28,634 bases of DNA, taken from the NCBI GenBank assembly GCA_002286715.1, contig NSJX01000140.1, forward strand, positions 1 to 28,634. Direction: 5' to 3'. Made by a program: the position numbers and the translations under genes. Source of the DNA: Dentipellis sp. KUC8613. Taxonomy: Eukaryota; Basidiomycota; Agaricomycetes; Russulales; Hericiaceae. This document shows, piece after piece, positions 10,306 to 21,348 of this stretch. The notes below the pieces were generated by a model. That model was not told where the DNA came from. It saw only the letters and a program-made list of their open reading frames with translations, and made no database searches. Position 1 is the stretch's first letter. Each line of letters opens with the position of its first letter.

Positions 10306-10924
10306 TTAAGCAAGCGTCGCAATGGCCTCAATCTCCACCAGACCGTCCCTCGGGAGACGCGCGACCTCGACAGCGGACCGCGCGGGCTTGTGCTCGCCGA
10401 AGAACGCCTCGTAGATCTTGTTGACAGCCGCAAAGTCATCCATGCTCTGCAGGAAGACCTACGGCACGTTTTGAGCCGGATGTCAACGGACACATGGAAT
10501 TCACATGGACTCACCGTAGTCTTGACCACTTTCCCGACCTCGCTTCCGCTGCTCTCGACCACGGCCTTCAGGTTCTGCAGTGCCTGCTTGGCCTGCTCCT
10601 CGACGCCCCCGGGCACAAACTGCGCCGTCTTGGGGTCAAATCCGAGGCATCCGGAGATGAACACAAGCGGATGCGCGACGATCGCCTGGCTGTATGGGCC
10701 GATTGCAGCCGGCGCATCTGGGTAGCATTTGTTTATTGGATGCATCAGCTAGCAGGGCACTGGGAGAGGCACTGACTGGGGGTGGAGACCTTCGTCAAGG
10801 ATGGGTGCGTCGTGACAGAAGACATTGTGCGGAATGGCAGGGCACGCGATACAGAAAGGGTATTCGGGCGGGTTGTACGGGCGGTTTGGAGGAGAGGAGC
10901 GACAAGTCGAGTCACAGACAGCAT
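10306..10924 (-). CDS. RidA/YjgF/UK114 family enamine deaminase, mitochondrial form (3 exons)
   Basis: RidA proteins hydrolyse reactive 2-aminoacrylate and other enamines/imines released by PLP enzymes; yeast has mitochondrial Mmf1 and cytosolic Hmf1. Exons on the minus strand are 10924-10777, 10717-10515 and 10458-10306, giving 167 residues. The body shows [40 protein letters not shown] and the C-terminal [15 protein letters not shown], which holds the conserved Arg and Glu of the active site at the trimer interface. The first 33 residues from the upstream ATG are Arg/Ser/Leu-rich with no acidic residue ([15 protein letters not shown]), as expected of a mitochondrial presequence. A second in-frame ATG at 10825 would give a 134-residue protein, the normal RidA size, so one gene might make both forms. 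Confidence 0.94.
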
Positions 10925-12073
10925 CGATTTCTGCGAAACTGAATTCTGCGGCGACAAACGAACCTGGTTTTCCTAATTAGGCATTCCGCAAGCGGAAAAC
11001 TGGTCCTCGCCTCTTGCCATGAACCAACAACTGCCTCGTATTCGTCCGTCCATCTGTCCACCTTCTCTTTCTCAGTAGGCTGCGGCAAACAACGCTAGGT
11101 GTATATATCTTCCCTGCAGGGCGTCGAAGGGTCGATGGAAGACGTTTATTACATCACTCAGCCTCTCGACACAAGACATAGCTTGTCATCCCCGCGGCGC
11201 GCACTTCTTTCGTGCAAATGCTCCATTCTAGTCTGTCGTCCTCGCCCGAGGCACCGTCCTCGTCAGCTCCGGCACTGGCCAATCAGACAGTAAACTGACC
11301 TCATGACCCGGCGGTGGACCTGCGGCTACCCCAGATCGGCGGTTATCTTCTCCCTGACAGGTTTTATTTGACAATGCAAGCGCACAGGGCCCGTATCCGT
11401 CCCGGCCACGCGCGTTGCCGCCGCATCACAAGCTAAAAAGCTTGCTGGGCCGCCCCCGCACTGGCACGGTCGGGCCCAGAGCTGTGGCTTGCTACCCCGC
11501 TAGCGCGCCGCCGGTGTTGCTGCCGCATGCAACAACGCCACCACAGCGCTCCCAGAAGCCCCGGTAAATTCGTCTTCGAGGAGGCTCTTTCTATCTCGCG
11601 AGTGGGCGTCCCCTCCATTTTCTCGTGGACAGGACCTAGCGAACGCCGTTGTACTACGGCTGTAACACCCGCGACACCCGTGTCAGCTCCCTGGCATCAG
11701 CTGACAAGCGAGTTGTCGACTTTACCTCGCAGGCACCGTTGATGGTTCGAAGCGACCGAGACCGAAGGCTCTGAGCGGTGAGAATTGTAAATTGCTCGAT
11801 CGCAGCACCATACTTATTCCCCAATTTGCAAAATCGACGCACCTATCTGTCGCCGTCGCGTCCACCATCTTGGCGGGGCCGTTGTCGCTACGTCCCGCGC
11901 ACTTTGCATAATGTGTTGACGCATTTGACAGATGGCGGCACGCACCCCGCACTGTCCTCGCGCTGCCCTTCATAAGCGACGATGCGCGGTCCCCGGTTCT
12001 TCGAGCATCTCGACGCGCAACACCCGTCCCCAAGGTTGCCTGCTCTATATCACGCACGTTGACGATTCCGAGA
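10925..12073. other. Long divergent intergenic region, no gene recognised
   Basis: About 1.15 kb separate the divergent starts of the RidA gene and the DUF6534 gene. Several open frames exist (for example 11722-12129 on the minus strand), but none has a recognisable motif, and that one runs antisense into the first exon of the next gene. The region is fairly GC-rich and probably contains promoters and 5' leaders. Confidence 0.5.
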
Positions 12074-14071
12074 ATGCCGGCTATCGCCAACGTTCGAGCA
12101 ACGCTAGGAGCAATCCTTCTGGGCTGCATGCTTTCCGTGGCGTGAGTACCCTATCGCTGCCGTCTGACCGTTCGCTAACCTGCGTTGCAGCCTTTCTGGG
12201 ATAGTAGCAGCCCAAACCTTCTTGTACTATAAATTATACCCTAAGGATCTTGTCCGGATTAAAGTGATGGTGAGGTCTACTCTGCGCTCGGCGTTGCTTG
12301 TTGGTGTTTATGACCGCCATCTTACAGGTCTTTTTTGTCTGGTGAGTCTACTGCACGTTGCGTACAAGGCTTCTCCAACCGCAGCCTATCGCAGGTTACT
12401 CGATGCCATCCACGCCTGTCTCATTTCGTCCGCGACGTGGGACTATGTTATTCTCAACTGGGGAGATGGGGACATCGCAGATGTCATTAACACGTGAGTC
12501 GTGTATCGCTCTGCCCGCTTCGCCTGACACTCATTGCGTATTGTTATCTAGGAGCGTCGCGGTATGTGCATTGTTTATCCCAGGAGAGGCCAGGGCTCAC
12601 AAACATCTCTACTGAAGCTCACGGTCGCCTGCACGGTAAGCCGTATTTTCCTTCTCGCGAAAGACGACCGCTGAATGTCTTCGTCAGGCGCTGGTCACTG
12701 TTGTGGTGCACCTGTAAGGTCTCGATAAAAATTTGGCGGCGCCATTACTGATCACCAGCTTAGTTTCTTCTGCCACCGGGTCTTCCGACGTAAGCGATCT
12801 CCATTGCTTCACGGATATCTTCTAAACACTTGATTTAGTGAGCAAGAATAACTACTGGATTACTGTTCCTTTGGTAAGATTTTTTCTTCTGTGAAACACT
12901 TGGATACATGCGCTAACATGTTGGTTGCGTACGTAGGTCATTTTTGCTATTCTCCGTTTGGGTATGCGCGTCCGTTGTAAAGCCGTCCGTGTCATTTACC
13001 TTATTCTCTTGGCCGTATTTAGCCTTCGCGTTGGGTATGTGCTTCTGCGGATCTAATTTACGCGAGCTCACCTGCCGTCCATATAGTCACGACGGCATCG
13101 ATGACCCGGTTGCGCAGTTTCTCAGCTTTCGTCGACCAGTTCTCAGTGCGTCGACTCGTCTTGCGGTGCTTTCCAGCGAGCCTCACGATTTTGACTTCAG
13201 TGGTGCTTTACCATGGGCCTCGCATTGTCGTCGGTGCTCGATATCCTGATTGCAGCTTCGCTCGTCTACCTTCTACAAGCGAGTCGAACAGGCTTCGCAA
13301 GGTATGCACGTCTCCCTTCCAGATATATTCTGTCGATTGAACCTGGCGTAGCTCTGTTGATCATGTTATCAACACCATCATGATCCACACGTTCAATAAC
13401 GGCGCGCTTACCTGGTACGAGCAGCCTTTCTGAGGGCCAGAACCGTTGCTGATGAATATGCTCTTGCAGCGTCACAACTATCGTGTCGATGATCATGGTA
13501 AGAGCGCACACCGTCGCGCCCCTGCTCAGATGCTAACGAGTACTAGTGGCTTGTCATGCCGAACAACTTGATTTTCCTCGGCCTGCACTTTGCAATCACC
13601 AAGTGTAAGCCGTTCGATATTTCTTTATCACTTTTCACTGAAAGTGTCTTCCAGTGTATGCGAATTCGCTCCTCGCTACGTAGGTCCAATTCGTCTTTGC
13701 GATAGCAACCAAGCCAGCTGACGCCTATTTTTCCAGACTGAACACTCGCAAGGGTCTTCGAGGACGCTCGGCTCAGTCGGGCAGCGACCACCCCATGCCA
13801 GTTCTCTTTCCCAGCTCATTCCGCCGGGCCACTGGTCGGGGGCAGGAAGTGGTAAGTAGCCCTCCTCACCTTCGCCCTCTGTCGATGTCTAAATCTCTGT
13901 TGTTCAGTCTGCAGACCAGACTGGAACGAAGGTACGCGCATTCTTGCTGTCGCACTCTTACAAAGATTCTTATGTCTTCGCGCCGCGCAGCTTCAAATCA
14001 ACGTCGAGAAGACGGTGCAGTATGCTATCGACGGCCCGTCGGACCACACCAACTCGACGCACTCGCCATGA
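12074..14071 (+). CDS. DUF6534 seven-helix membrane protein (20 exons)
   Basis: A member of the expanded basidiomycete DUF6534 family (PF20152), seven-helix proteins of unknown function. I reconstruct 20 exons: 12074-12141, 12191-12269, 12328-12341, 12395-12493, 12552-12561, 12618-12635, 12688-12713, 12764-12789, 12839-12873, 12937-12961, 13023-13034, 13087-13145, 13201-13301, 13352-13414, 13470-13497, 13547-13604, 13655-13679, 13737-13851, 13908-13931 and 13991-14071. The product is 321 residues with every phase closing. Family signatures are TLGAILLGCMLSVALSGIVA (helix 1), QTFLYYKLYPKD, WLLDAIHACLIS (helix 2), HRVFRLSKNNYWITVPL, and the domain core DILIAASLVYLLQASRTGF, HTFNNGALT and YANSLLATLNTR. 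The Ser/His-rich C-terminus is probably cytosolic. Ligand and role are unknown. Confidence 0.9.
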
Positions 14072-14588
14072 CGGCCTCCATCGCTCCTTTCGCTTCGCTC
14101 TCCCATTTCCCCTGTAATCTTTACTTTATATACACAGACGATACTGTAACCTCTCGCCAATCAAGGACTGTTGTCGGATATCGCGTGGTGTAGCTTCGGG
14201 TTCAAAAGGCTTTTATTTCCATCTGGGCAATACATAGACGTGCGGTGCAGGTGCACCTGTTTGTGTATTCTTACTTTAAAATTTCTTTTATGGGATTCAT
14301 GAATAGTACAATATGTCAAACTCAATGGTTCTAAAGCGGCTTGCAGGAATGAAGGAGTAAGTACTTGCAGACATCGTGTTGGATAGAGCAAGCTAACGAG
14401 AGAATGACGTCAGGCGCTCGCACCTTATTAGGCCATTTAGCGCTCAAGCGCTGAAATGTGCTGACTTTGACTGGCTTCAACTTGCTTTTGACCAGGTCAA
14501 TATCGCGGGAGGTTTCCTGACGATGAGAACAGTGTTACACATGCTCCCATAAACACGCAAGACGACAACGACAACGACAACGACGACC
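14072..14588. promoter_or_regulatory. Upstream region of ATM1 with a CRE-like site
   Basis: This 517-bp gap holds the 3' end of the DUF6534 gene and the ATM1 promoter. A perfect TGACGTCA octamer (ATF/CREB consensus) lies at 14405-14412. A twin element AGCGCT-CA-AGCGCT lies at 14439-14452. Both are single sites without further support. No gene was seen. Confidence 0.35.
14561..14588 (+). repeat. CAACGA-type microsatellite in the ATM1 leader
   Basis: A short run of ACGACA/ACAACG units ends immediately before the ATM1 start codon, giving an unstructured A/C-rich 5' leader. The ACC just before the ATG fits a good fungal start context. Confidence 0.6.
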
Positions 14589-17156
14589 ATGGGCGCACTC
14601 CGACACGCGTCGACAGCGCTCGGGCGCGTCTCTAGCAGCACGCGACTCCACCCATGTCGACACCGTATCTTCCCGAACGCTTTCCCAGCGTTTGCACAGA
14701 CACTCGAACACACCCGCACACCTTTGTGCACGTCAATACGCGCGTTCCGACACCTTGCGCAGTCGCAGGATCCACCGAAGCCGCCCTCAGGGACGCAGGA
14801 GAAACCGAAGGCACCGGTAGCATCGGCCGCTGCAGACGCCGTCAGCGTCAAAGAGCAGCGTCGCCGGGACTGGAGTATCATCCGGCAGCTCGCAGTACAT
14901 ATATGGCCTAAAGACGACTGGGGGACGCGTGGACGCGTCGTGCTGGGTGTTGGGCTGCTTGTTGCAGGGAAAGTGCGTACCGACCTCCGGCGCATGTGCA
15001 ATGATTTGACCGATATGCTTGGAATAGGTGCTGAATGTGCAGGTCCCATTCTTCTTCAGGGACATTATAAACTATCTGGACGTTCCCGTAAACGCAGACT
15101 CGACTGTATATGTTGTTTGCGGTTCGGCTATCTTGGGTTGTGAGTATTCTGTGAATCCTGCGTTCCGCCAAGGCGGCCTTCCTGAAACTGCGGATAACAG
15201 ATGGACTGGCGCGTGTTGGTGCGACGCTCTTTGGCGAGCTGCTCAATGCAGTGTTCGCGAACGTCGGCCAGCGCGCAATCCGCAAAGTTGCACGCGACAC
15301 GTTTGAGCACCTGCTCAATCTCGACTTGCGCTTCCACCTATCCCGCCAGACGGGAGGGCTGACTCGCGCAATCGACCGTGGCACCAAGGGAATCATGTTC
15401 ATTCTGCAATCAATCTTGTTCCGGGTTGTGCCTACGGCGCTCGAGATCACTATGGTCTGCGGTATTCTGGTACGCTCGTTGTGGCCTTTGCGTATTTTCT
15501 TGTAAATTAATGACAGATTGGAGACTTACAAATTCGGCTGGGACTATGCTGCTATCACTGCTGTGACAATGGCAGCGTACTCGTGGTTTACCGTTCGCAC
15601 GACTGCATGGAGGTACGGGCCTGCTCTATAACCCGCACGGTGTGTTTGAGTCTAATCTTATACGGGATTCTAGGACGCAGTTCCGGAGACAGGCGAACGC
15701 GGCAGATAACAAGGCAGCCACTGTGGCTGTCGACTCGCTAATGAACTATGAGGCCGTCAAGGTGCAACACACTCTGGCTTGTCATTATTCGGATATCTGA
15801 CCTTTGCTTCTGAATAGCATTTCAACAACGAGAGCTACGAGATCCAGCAGTACGACAAACACCTTTCGTCGTATGAAAAGGCGTCGGTCAAGATTGCGAC
15901 CTCGTTAGCTTTGCTCAATTCCGGCCAGAATATCATTTTCTCGAGCGCCTTGACAGGAATCATGTTCCTCTCCGCGCAGGGCGTGATCAACGGTACGTTT
16001 CTCTTGCACAATGTCCGAGAACGCTACTCAAACATTCTCGTTATCAGGAACAATGACTGTCGGCGATCTTGTTATGATCAATCAGCTCGTGTTCCAGCTC
16101 TCGCTCCCGCTGAACTTCCTCGGCACCATCTACCGTGAGGTCAGGCAGAGTCTGCTCGACATGGAGGTCCTATTCAACATCCAGACACAAAACACGCCTC
16201 CAGCTGTGAGTTCGCCATCTTTTCTGAACAGAGCGTACGGCTGACATCCATCGCTCCGCAGGACCCGCCAGGTGCGAAGCCTCTCGCGTTAAAAGGCGGC
16301 ACCATTACCTTCGACCACGTCTCCTTCGGCTACCACCCCGACCGCCTCATTTTCCGCGATCTATCCTTCACGGTCCCTGCCGGCAAGAAGGTCGCCATCG
16401 TCGGGCCCTCGGGCTGCGGCAAGTCGACCGTGTTCCGCCTGCTCTACCGCTTCTACAACCCCACGTCCGGACGCATCCTCGTCGACGGACAGGACATCCA
16501 CCGCGTGCGCCTCGAGTCGCTCCGGCGGGCCATCGGCGTCGTCCCGCAGGACACGCCGCTCTTCCACGCGGACATCATGCACAACGTGCGCTACGGCCGC
16601 CTCGACGCGAGCGACGAGGAGGTCGTGGAGGTCGCGAAGCGCGCGCATGTCCACGAAACGGTGCAGCGCATGCCGGAGGGGTACAAGACGACGGTCGGCG
16701 AGCGCGGGCTGATGATCTCGGGCGGGGAGAAGCAGCGGCTGGCGATCGCGCGCGTGCTGTTGAAAGACCCGGAGATCGTGTTCTTCGACGAGGCGGTGAG
16801 TTGCTGCAGCCTGCTCTCCCTCAGCTTATGTTTTGCTGACTGCGAGTTGGGATAGACGTCCGCGCTGGATGCGCATACCGAGACGGAGCTGATGAAGAAC
16901 ATCAATAGCATGTTGCTCGAGAAGACGCGCACAAGTATCTTCATTGCGCATCGCTTGCGTACCGTTGTCGAAGCAGGTAAGTTCTAAAGTCTCTGAGCTT
17001 GTTGCCGCACTCTGACTTCGTGCCGTAGATCTCATTCTCGTATTTAAGGATGGCCAGGTGGTGGAGCAGGGCACGCATGACGAGTTGCTCAAGGCCGGAG
17101 GTCTTTATTACAGCATGTGGCAGGAGCAGATTGCCGAGGCATCTGTAGAGGAATAG
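14589..17156 (+). CDS. ATM1: Mitochondrial ABC half-transporter Atm1 (10 exons)
   Basis: Atm1 (human ABCB7) sits in the mitochondrial inner membrane as a homodimer and exports a glutathione-linked sulfur/Fe-S intermediate needed for cytosolic Fe-S proteins and iron regulation. Exons are 14589-14972, 15028-15139, 15201-15469, 15524-15612, 15674-15761, 15818-15992, 16048-16205, 16262-16795, 16856-16976 and 17029-17156, giving 685 residues (yeast Atm1 is 690). The first 60 or so residues are Arg/Ser-rich without clear acidic content, a presequence. Six helices lie within about 110-400 ([46 protein letters not shown]). The nucleotide domain has Walker [10 protein letters not shown] at 473-481, signature [13 protein letters not shown], Walker B IVFFDEATSALD (Glu 602) and the H-loop His 635. 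It is convergent with EXO70 (106 bp apart). Confidence 0.97.
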
Positions 17157-17262
17157 GGGTGCTTGTTCGATAGAATAAATACAGGTATACTGAATATAAC
17201 AGCGATGGTATACAGGCTTCCGGAGTCCATGTTATAATAACAACACTTAGAAACGTATCTCA

Positions 17263-19633
17263 CTACTCGTAGAAGCTCCTTATTTGAGCTTCGACTTCTT
17301 CTGGCGAAAGCTTGATGTCTAGAAGAATGTAAATCAGCATTGCTTTGCTGTTGTAATTTGCTGTACTTACACTTCTGCGGGTCTACGAAGAATCGCGACG
17401 TCAGCGACGCAGGACACGGCACGCAAGTACTGCGACTTACTCTTACTAAACTCCTTCTCCTTGTGCCGCTGCACAAACCGCTGCAGCGTCGGCACGACCA
17501 GTTTGGTCACCTCGTCCGCAAGCATCTCGCGATCGTCCTCATCGTCCTCCAATACCCGTGCGAGCCGATGCCGCTCTCGGACCTCTTCCAGCAGATCGAA
17601 GAAGCGCGTGAACTTCTCCTTCGTGGCGGCCTTGCTCCCGCTACCAACCTTGTCCTTGTCGTCCGCGAGAGCTTGGATGAGCGGCGAGAAGCTTGCATCG
17701 AAGTATGTCGCCTTGGCAGTGCGGAAGGCGGAGTGAATCGACTCTTGGGTCGGCTTGGGGAGCAGGGAGTATATGGGCGCGCGGGGGCGCAGGAGCGCCG
17801 TGCGTAGGTGGGAGACGTTGTTGAGCAGGAAGACGGACCCGAAGGCCGGGCGACGCGAGGTGCGAGACAGCGTCGTGAGACTTGTGAGGAGGGTCGAGAC
17901 GACATCGTCTGCGAATGAGAACGTCGATCAGCAGCGAAGAACGAGAACTGATATAGGGTGATGCATACAAACGTAATGCTCGAGAATGACCTTCTCGCTT
18001 CCTTCACCAAGCTTCGGGCCTTTGTTGACCTGCACGCCGTCGCCCATGCGCCAATTGCCGTCGCCGAGCGCAAGGAGCACCGCGCCGACTGCTTCGCGCA
18101 CATCGGGAAGTTGTTCGAGATATCGAATAGTCTGACGAACAGAAGCATGAGTGGAATCGAAAAGAAAGCAGTGAGCGAAAGGCGTGACGCACTGAAGTTG
18201 TGAAATCTGCGATACCAGTACCCAACTCTGCACCGGGTTTCCCCAACGCAGCCATCTTCACGTCAGCCAAAAACTCCGGAAAGCTGCGCATGCAGACACC
18301 GCGGAGCGCATGCACGGCTTCCTTGAGTGCATTGATGCCATCGGCCTTCTGTGTGCCATTGGACCCACTGCTGGAAGCCGAGACGACAGCGTCCCAATGT
18401 GGCTGGAGGCTAGAGAGCGTGCCGTACACTGCGAGGGCGAGGAAGGTGTAGCGGTGCAGGGAGCGTTTGATGACAGATGTGAGGCTGGAGAGTGTCGAAG
18501 ACACAAGAGAAAGGGGTGGGCCAAGCAGAGCAGCATGGGCGGCTGCAAGGTGGGGTTGCGAAGGCAGAGGCGCCAGATCGTCAAGGAGTGTGTGTTCAGC
18601 CTAAATAAAGCATATAGTTCAGTACATTCTGACAAGAGAAGGAGATGGAAGGACTTCGACAATTATCGAAGAATATGCGTACCTGTATTGCGTCCAACAA
18701 GCTGTCGACCCACCTTCCAACCTCCTTTCCTGCAGCCCCCGCTTTGCCTTCTCCTTCCGTTTCCACCCTTTCCAGCATGCGTCTCCCTCGTCCCTCCCAG
18801 CACTTTTTGACCCATGCGCCTCTCATTTCCGCATAGCCCCTCTGCGCCTCCTTGAGCGTCGAAAGCACCGCAGCCGAAGCCGGATGCGAAGGATGTGTCG
18901 CAGGAAGCGGAAGCGCCCTTAATGCAGCTACGAGCGGACGGAGCTGATCTCGAGGAGGTGCAGGTGGCACGCCGGAGTCGGGCGGTGTGCCAGAAGATGC
19001 CTCGGCGATACGTTTGGTGAAGAGCTGCGCCAGCTTCTTCGTACCGGTATCGAGAAGACGTGCGGTATCGCGCGCGCCACGGTCGCCCGATGTGAAAGCA
19101 ATGCTAGCATTGAGACGCTCAAGGGCTGAAGTATAGGCTTCGAGTTGGTCAGGCTGCGGGCTATCCAAGATGGTGGTCAAATGGATTTCTTGGAGAAGAC
19201 AAAGACCCGAGCGCACCCGCGAAGGATCAGAGCCTCTTCAGCAGCTATGCCCTCTTGATTACTCGCAACTTCGTATATTTTCTGTAAGGCGCTGTCGATG
19301 TCTGCGACGTGTAAGAGTCAAGGTGGAAAGAGGAAATGGATGATAGACACACTGATGCCCCGTTTCGTAAGAATCTGCGTGGAATTATAAAGCGGAAGGA
19401 TAGACTTCTCGAGCTTCACGAGTCGACCATCGAAGCTTGTCAAAATCGCTGCGGTAGCAGGCCGTTGGCTACGGCTCAATGGGCATAGACATCATCCTAC
19501 GTACTCGTCATACGTTGCGAGATCTGGCGTGTCTTGTTCAAGTTTTGCTCGAGCTGGGGACATTTGGTGAGAAAGAGCTCATTCGTGAACTAAACGAACG
19601 CACGAGCTCGATCTCAGCAGTCTCGTCATCCAT
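17263..19633 (-). CDS. EXO70: Exocyst subunit Exo70 (10 exons)
   Basis: Exo70 binds PI(4,5)P2 and Rho GTPases at the plasma membrane and anchors the exocyst that tethers secretory vesicles, notably at hyphal tips. Exons on the minus strand are 19633-19604, 19553-19505, 19448-19353, 19301-19217, 19160-18683, 18600-18193, 18131-17969, 17908-17441, 17382-17371 (12 nt) and 17318-17263, giving 614 residues. The N-terminal coiled region reads LEQNLNKTRQISQRM, then SFDGRLVKLEKSILPLYNST and NIDSALQKIYEV. Helical CorEx repeats follow with ALERLNASIAF, SFPEFLADVK, VFLLNNVSHL and KFTRFFDLLEE. The basic C-terminus FVQRHKEKEFSKNPQKYIK fits the lipid-binding end, and the protein closes with IRSFYE. The 12-nt exon supplies most of NPQK and part of the tyrosine codon. 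Confidence 0.95.
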
Positions 19634-20006
19634 GGTTGCGTCTAGGTTTCGGCAAGGCTACTATCGCTTGCGGCGCAGGTATGCGGCGTCAGCACGAGGA
19701 AACTCGCAGGTATATGATGGGTATCGAGGAATGAAGGAATGGTATCAGAGCGATGTAGGCGTCGTAGCGAAGGGTATAAGGAAGTGCGCAGGGGGACGTA
19801 TTGAGGAGATCGTCGTAGTGAAGGTCATAGTCGACCTCCGGACTGTCGGCCCGGGCGCGCCGCGACTCGAACGCTTTTCGTCCGAGTCGCCGCCAGCGTT
19901 GTGACCGACATCCTCAACGACCCCGCGCGTCTTCCTCGTTCATACCTCGTCAGTACGTCTTTGAACCACATAAACCTTCTCATTCCAGCTGAGGATCTGC
20001 CAGCCG
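19634..20006. promoter_or_regulatory. Bidirectional promoter region of EXO70 and IMG2
   Basis: 373 bp separate two divergent start codons. The region is moderately GC-rich. An open frame crossing it on the plus strand (19479-19904) overlaps EXO70 exons antisense and shows no recognisable protein. No defined element was identified. Confidence 0.5.
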
Positions 20007-20446
20007 ATGTCGTCCATTCTCCGCCTCCTAGCGCGCACGCCCGCTCGCGCGTTCTCCAGTTCCGTTCCTACTGCCGCACGAGCTGTCAAGGCAGCTGTAC
20101 CTCAAGAGCCCCTGCCCGTTCAGTATCCTTACTTCGTGCCAAGAAACACGCGCGGTTCACTTCCCGTGTATAGTGATGTTCGCAACGCTGGTGGACGCTT
20201 CCTCATCCTCATCCGGAACGTCGAGGGTAATGCACACGTGCGTACCCTCCCTTATGTCTCTCACATGCGATACTTATGACACGCGTATAGGCTTTGGCAG
20301 AAGACCTCAAGGCAAGCCTCTTCGCTCCTGGATCGCCCGAAGCAGAGCGCATGAAGATCAACATCGTCCGTTCAAAGCACCTCATCCTGAGCGGCGGGCG
20401 TTGGAAACACGATATCATGGGCTGGCTGCAAAAGAGGGGTTTTTAG
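20007..20446 (+). CDS. IMG2: Mitochondrial large-subunit ribosomal protein mL49 (Img2)
   Basis: A component of the mitochondrial 54S ribosomal subunit; loss of yeast Img2 abolishes mitochondrial genome maintenance. Two exons, 20007-20237 and 20291-20446, give 128 residues. The first 25 or so residues (LLARTPARAFSSSVPTAARAV) form a basic, Ser/Ala-rich mitochondrial presequence. The Img2/mL49 domain follows: PYFVPRNTRGSLPVYSDVRN, GGRFLILIRNVEGNA, and the C-terminal ILSGGRWKHDIMGWLQKRGF. Length and the GRWK..I..WL..GF ending match the family. Confidence 0.92.
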
Positions 20447-21348
20447 GTGTGCAAGCGAGAGGCTCTCGTACATTGCGGTACGATATATTGGCGGAGCGCT
20501 ACTAATACATCATTTAATCTTTCGCGTGGTGAGGATACTTACGGCGCATGGGATATCCAAAGCTCGACGTACGATCAGCCTTCTCGGTACGTAGAGTCTG
20601 GTTCTCTGATCTGCGCCACTCGTTTCAAGCTGGCGATGTCTTGTCGTCCTTCGTTGCCACTAACTCAGTGCGGTACCATCCTTTCGAGTCCAGGTAACAC
20701 TAACAGCATCACCAATCTCGCGGCCTCTCACTCGTCGACTTGAGTGACGAATAGCTTATCTCCGCTTTCAACTCCTCTCACATGCAGAGCTCACCTGCTC
20801 TCGAGGTCTATGCAGAGTGCATGCACGCATCTGCTCAAGCGGTGTCGTGAAAGCAGGCAAGAGCATCATCATGTAGCCGTGTTCCCGCCAGCGTTGGTTC
20901 TTGTTTTTGAGCCAGTGGTTGGTATCTTGAAGAACGACGCGAGGGTTGCTCGAGGGTGTCCTCTTTTCGGGCACAAGCCATGAGCTGCTGTTGTTCACCC
21001 CTACATCCACCGGACTTTCTGTATGTTCTCTTATGCACCGCTTGTCTATTGTTTGTCTGACGTATGTATACCGCCGGCGAAGACTCCATTTCGAACTCGA
21101 GAGTTCTTCTTCGTCGATCTCTCGGCCGTTTGCTCGCGCACTGCGGCCAAGTCCGTTAGCATAACCACTGAGTCCACAATCTGACGCAGGCTTCTGAACG
21201 TATGAACGCAGTTCTACTTCTGCCGCCACCTCAACCAGGTCGGGCAAGTTGCAGCCACGGTCGAGGTGTGCATTCATTCGATGGTAATGTCAAACCCTGA
21301 AGCGGCCACAACGCGCATGCCATGTCTCATGGGGAGCCAGGGAAACGA
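20447..21348. other. Intergenic stretch, no gene recognised
   Basis: About 0.9 kb lie between the stop of IMG2 and the stop of the deaminase-like gene. The longest frame (20768-21277, minus, 169 codons) has no motif, no hydrophobic pattern and no splice support, and overlaps other open frames. It is probably 3' UTRs plus spacer. Confidence 0.5.

Noticed and set aside
11722..12129. 135-codon minus-strand frame in the RidA-DUF6534 gap
   Set aside because: Runs antisense into exon 1 of the DUF6534 gene and shows no motif.
15128..15200. Apparent frame break in ATM1 between SAILG and the next helix
   Set aside because: Explained by a GT-AG intron at 15140-15200 that restores [14 protein letters not shown] in phase.
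19479..19904. 141-codon plus-strand frame over the EXO70 5' end
   Set aside because: Antisense shadow of EXO70 exons 1 and 2 plus promoter sequence.
20768..21277. 169-codon minus-strand open frame
   Set aside because: No motif, no hydrophobic or repeat pattern, and competing open frames on both strands; probably chance in a GC-moderate spacer.
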